DNA of 61,938 bases, from the NCBI GenBank assembly GCA_018240685.1, contig JAFEFG010000010.1, positions 1-61,938 of the forward strand, given 5' to 3'. Origin of the DNA: Pseudomonadota bacterium. GTDB lineage: Bacteria; Pseudomonadota; Alphaproteobacteria; Reyranellales; Reyranellaceae. The notes under the pieces were generated by a model. It saw nothing but the letters and a program-made list of their open reading frames with translations, was not told the origin of the DNA and did not search any database. Numbering within the stretch: the stretch's first letter is position 1; every line of letters starts with the position of its first letter. Of the stretch, positions 61,387 through 61,938 are shown piece after piece. Position numbers and translations under genes: made by a program.

Positions 61387-61938
61387 TCAGGTGCTTTCGG
61401 CCGACATGATGTCGCCGAACAGCTCCCACGTCTGGCCCTTGAAGCGCGAGAGTTGCACCGCCTGGATCGGATAGAAGTCGGTCGCGCTCGTGCTGAGCGT
61501 GATGCCCGGCAGGAGGCACGGGATCCGTACCTTCTTGTAGCTGGCGGCCTGCTTCATCACGTTCTCGCGCGTGAGCACGTTGCCGCACATCTCCAGGGTC
61601 TTGCGCATCGTCGTGCACACGGCATAGGAGAAGACGTAGTTGGCGTCGGCCACGTTGGCGTCCGGCATCCACTTCTTCATGTAGGCATGCCAGGCCTTCA
61701 TGTCCTCGTCGTTGTCCCACTGCTTGTCGGTGGGGTCCTTGAGGTAGGAAGCGGTGATGATGCCCTGGCTGTTGTCAAAGCCGGCCGGCTTCATCACCGA
61801 CGCGACCGAGACCGAAACGTTGTTGAGGTACTGCGCGGGCTTCCAGCCGATCTCGCCGGCCTTGCGGATGGCCTGGGCGGCGAACTTCGGCGTCGCGATG
61901 TTGAAGAACACGTTCGCGCCGGAATCCTTGAGCTGGAT
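61387..61938 (-). CDS. Branched-chain amino-acid-type ABC substrate-binding protein, 5'-truncated
   Basis: The C-terminal about 183 residues of a family-4 (LivJ/K-like) periplasmic binding protein; the frame is open to the window edge, and its start is outside. Typical are the ATPKFAAQAIRKAGEIGWKPAQYL and QGIITASYLKDPTD blocks and the closing QAVQLSRFKGQTWELFGDIMS. It would bind leucine-type amino acids or related acids. The mature N terminus and transporter partners lie beyond the window. Confidence 0.85.
   Translation of the reverse strand: MQLKDSGANVFFNIATPKFAAQAIRKAGEIGWKPAQYLNNVSVSVASVMKPAGFDNSQGIITASYLKDPTDKQWDNDEDMKAWHAYMKKWMPDANVADANYVFSYAVCTTMRKTLEMCGNVLTRENVMKQAASYKKVRIPCLLPGITLSTSATDFYPIQAVQLSRFKGQTWELFGDIMSAEST

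Noticed and set aside
1..61938. Mobile elements, prophage, CRISPR arrays or restriction systems
   Set aside because: No transposase, integrase, phage structural gene, regularly spaced repeat or toxin/restriction gene was recognised on either strand.

Overview
The window is a GC-rich (by eye about 65%), gene-dense bacterial chromosome segment from a free-living alphaproteobacterium. Supporting markers are a C4-pathway 5-aminolevulinate synthase, an EipB/DUF1849 periplasmic protein, a cysteine-poor DksA, a DUF3553/MobA neighbourhood, a class II DAHP synthase and many catabolic ABC, TTT and CaiB-type genes. A Reyranella/Rhodospirillales-like soil or water organism is my best guess, but genus cannot be fixed by reading alone. 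I see no phage, IS element, plasmid gene or CRISPR array; this is ordinary chromosomal sequence with several accessory catabolic modules.

Layout. 1-2.9 kb: an acyl-CoA module (HMG-CoA lyase-like, cupin, CaiB/BaiF CoA-transferase) and a DUF6134 secreted protein. 3.0-5.5 kb (minus): rhodanese, AMP-forming ligase, DUF3237. 5.6-7.8 kb (minus): tRNA-Val(GAC) followed 18 nt later by glutamine-dependent NAD synthetase, apparently one transcript. 7.9-8.8 kb: N-formylglutamate amidohydrolase. 8.8-8.9 kb (minus): a probable free-standing small RNA with promoter, two upstream hairpins, an exposed CCUCCC segment and a terminator. 9.1-12.1 kb: MlrC-type peptidase plus D-aminoacylase. 12.2-14.6 kb (minus): DksA, then a bufABC (bufferin, RiPP copper-chelator) operon. 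14.7-20 kb: DUF3553, MobA, a hydratase, PdeM plus L,D-transpeptidase, EipB and photolyase. 20.2-26 kb: an MFS_2 transporter facing a five-gene ECF sigma / anti-sigma / metal-sensor-like / DUF1800 / DUF1501 operon.

26-35 kb: gamma-glutamyltransferase, a DHA2 exporter, TspO, DUF1345, PyrE, and a peptide/nickel-type ABC transporter with binding protein and two permeases but no ATPases. 35-40 kb: a LacI-type regulator with a perfect 16-bp operator, between a divergent AhpD-like gene and a TTT-binding-protein/VOC/SDR operon. 40-48 kb (minus): a complete dipeptide-type ABC operon with a 34-codon coupled ORF between permease and ATPase, then M20 amidohydrolase and DUF6671. 48-53 kb: aminotransferase plus M19-like dipeptidase, divergent from a GntR regulator, and a class III aminotransferase. 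53-62 kb: HemA, MFS exporter, GST, NAPRTase, class II DAHP synthase, glutathione reductase, a secreted EF-hand protein and the 3' part of a branched-chain-type binding protein.

Functionally the window leans towards scavenging of peptides, acylated and D-amino acids (MlrC, D-aminoacylase, GGT, M20, M19, two peptide ABC systems, aminotransferases) and carboxylate/CoA catabolism. Metal/copper and redox homeostasis (bufABC, GST, Gor) is a second theme.
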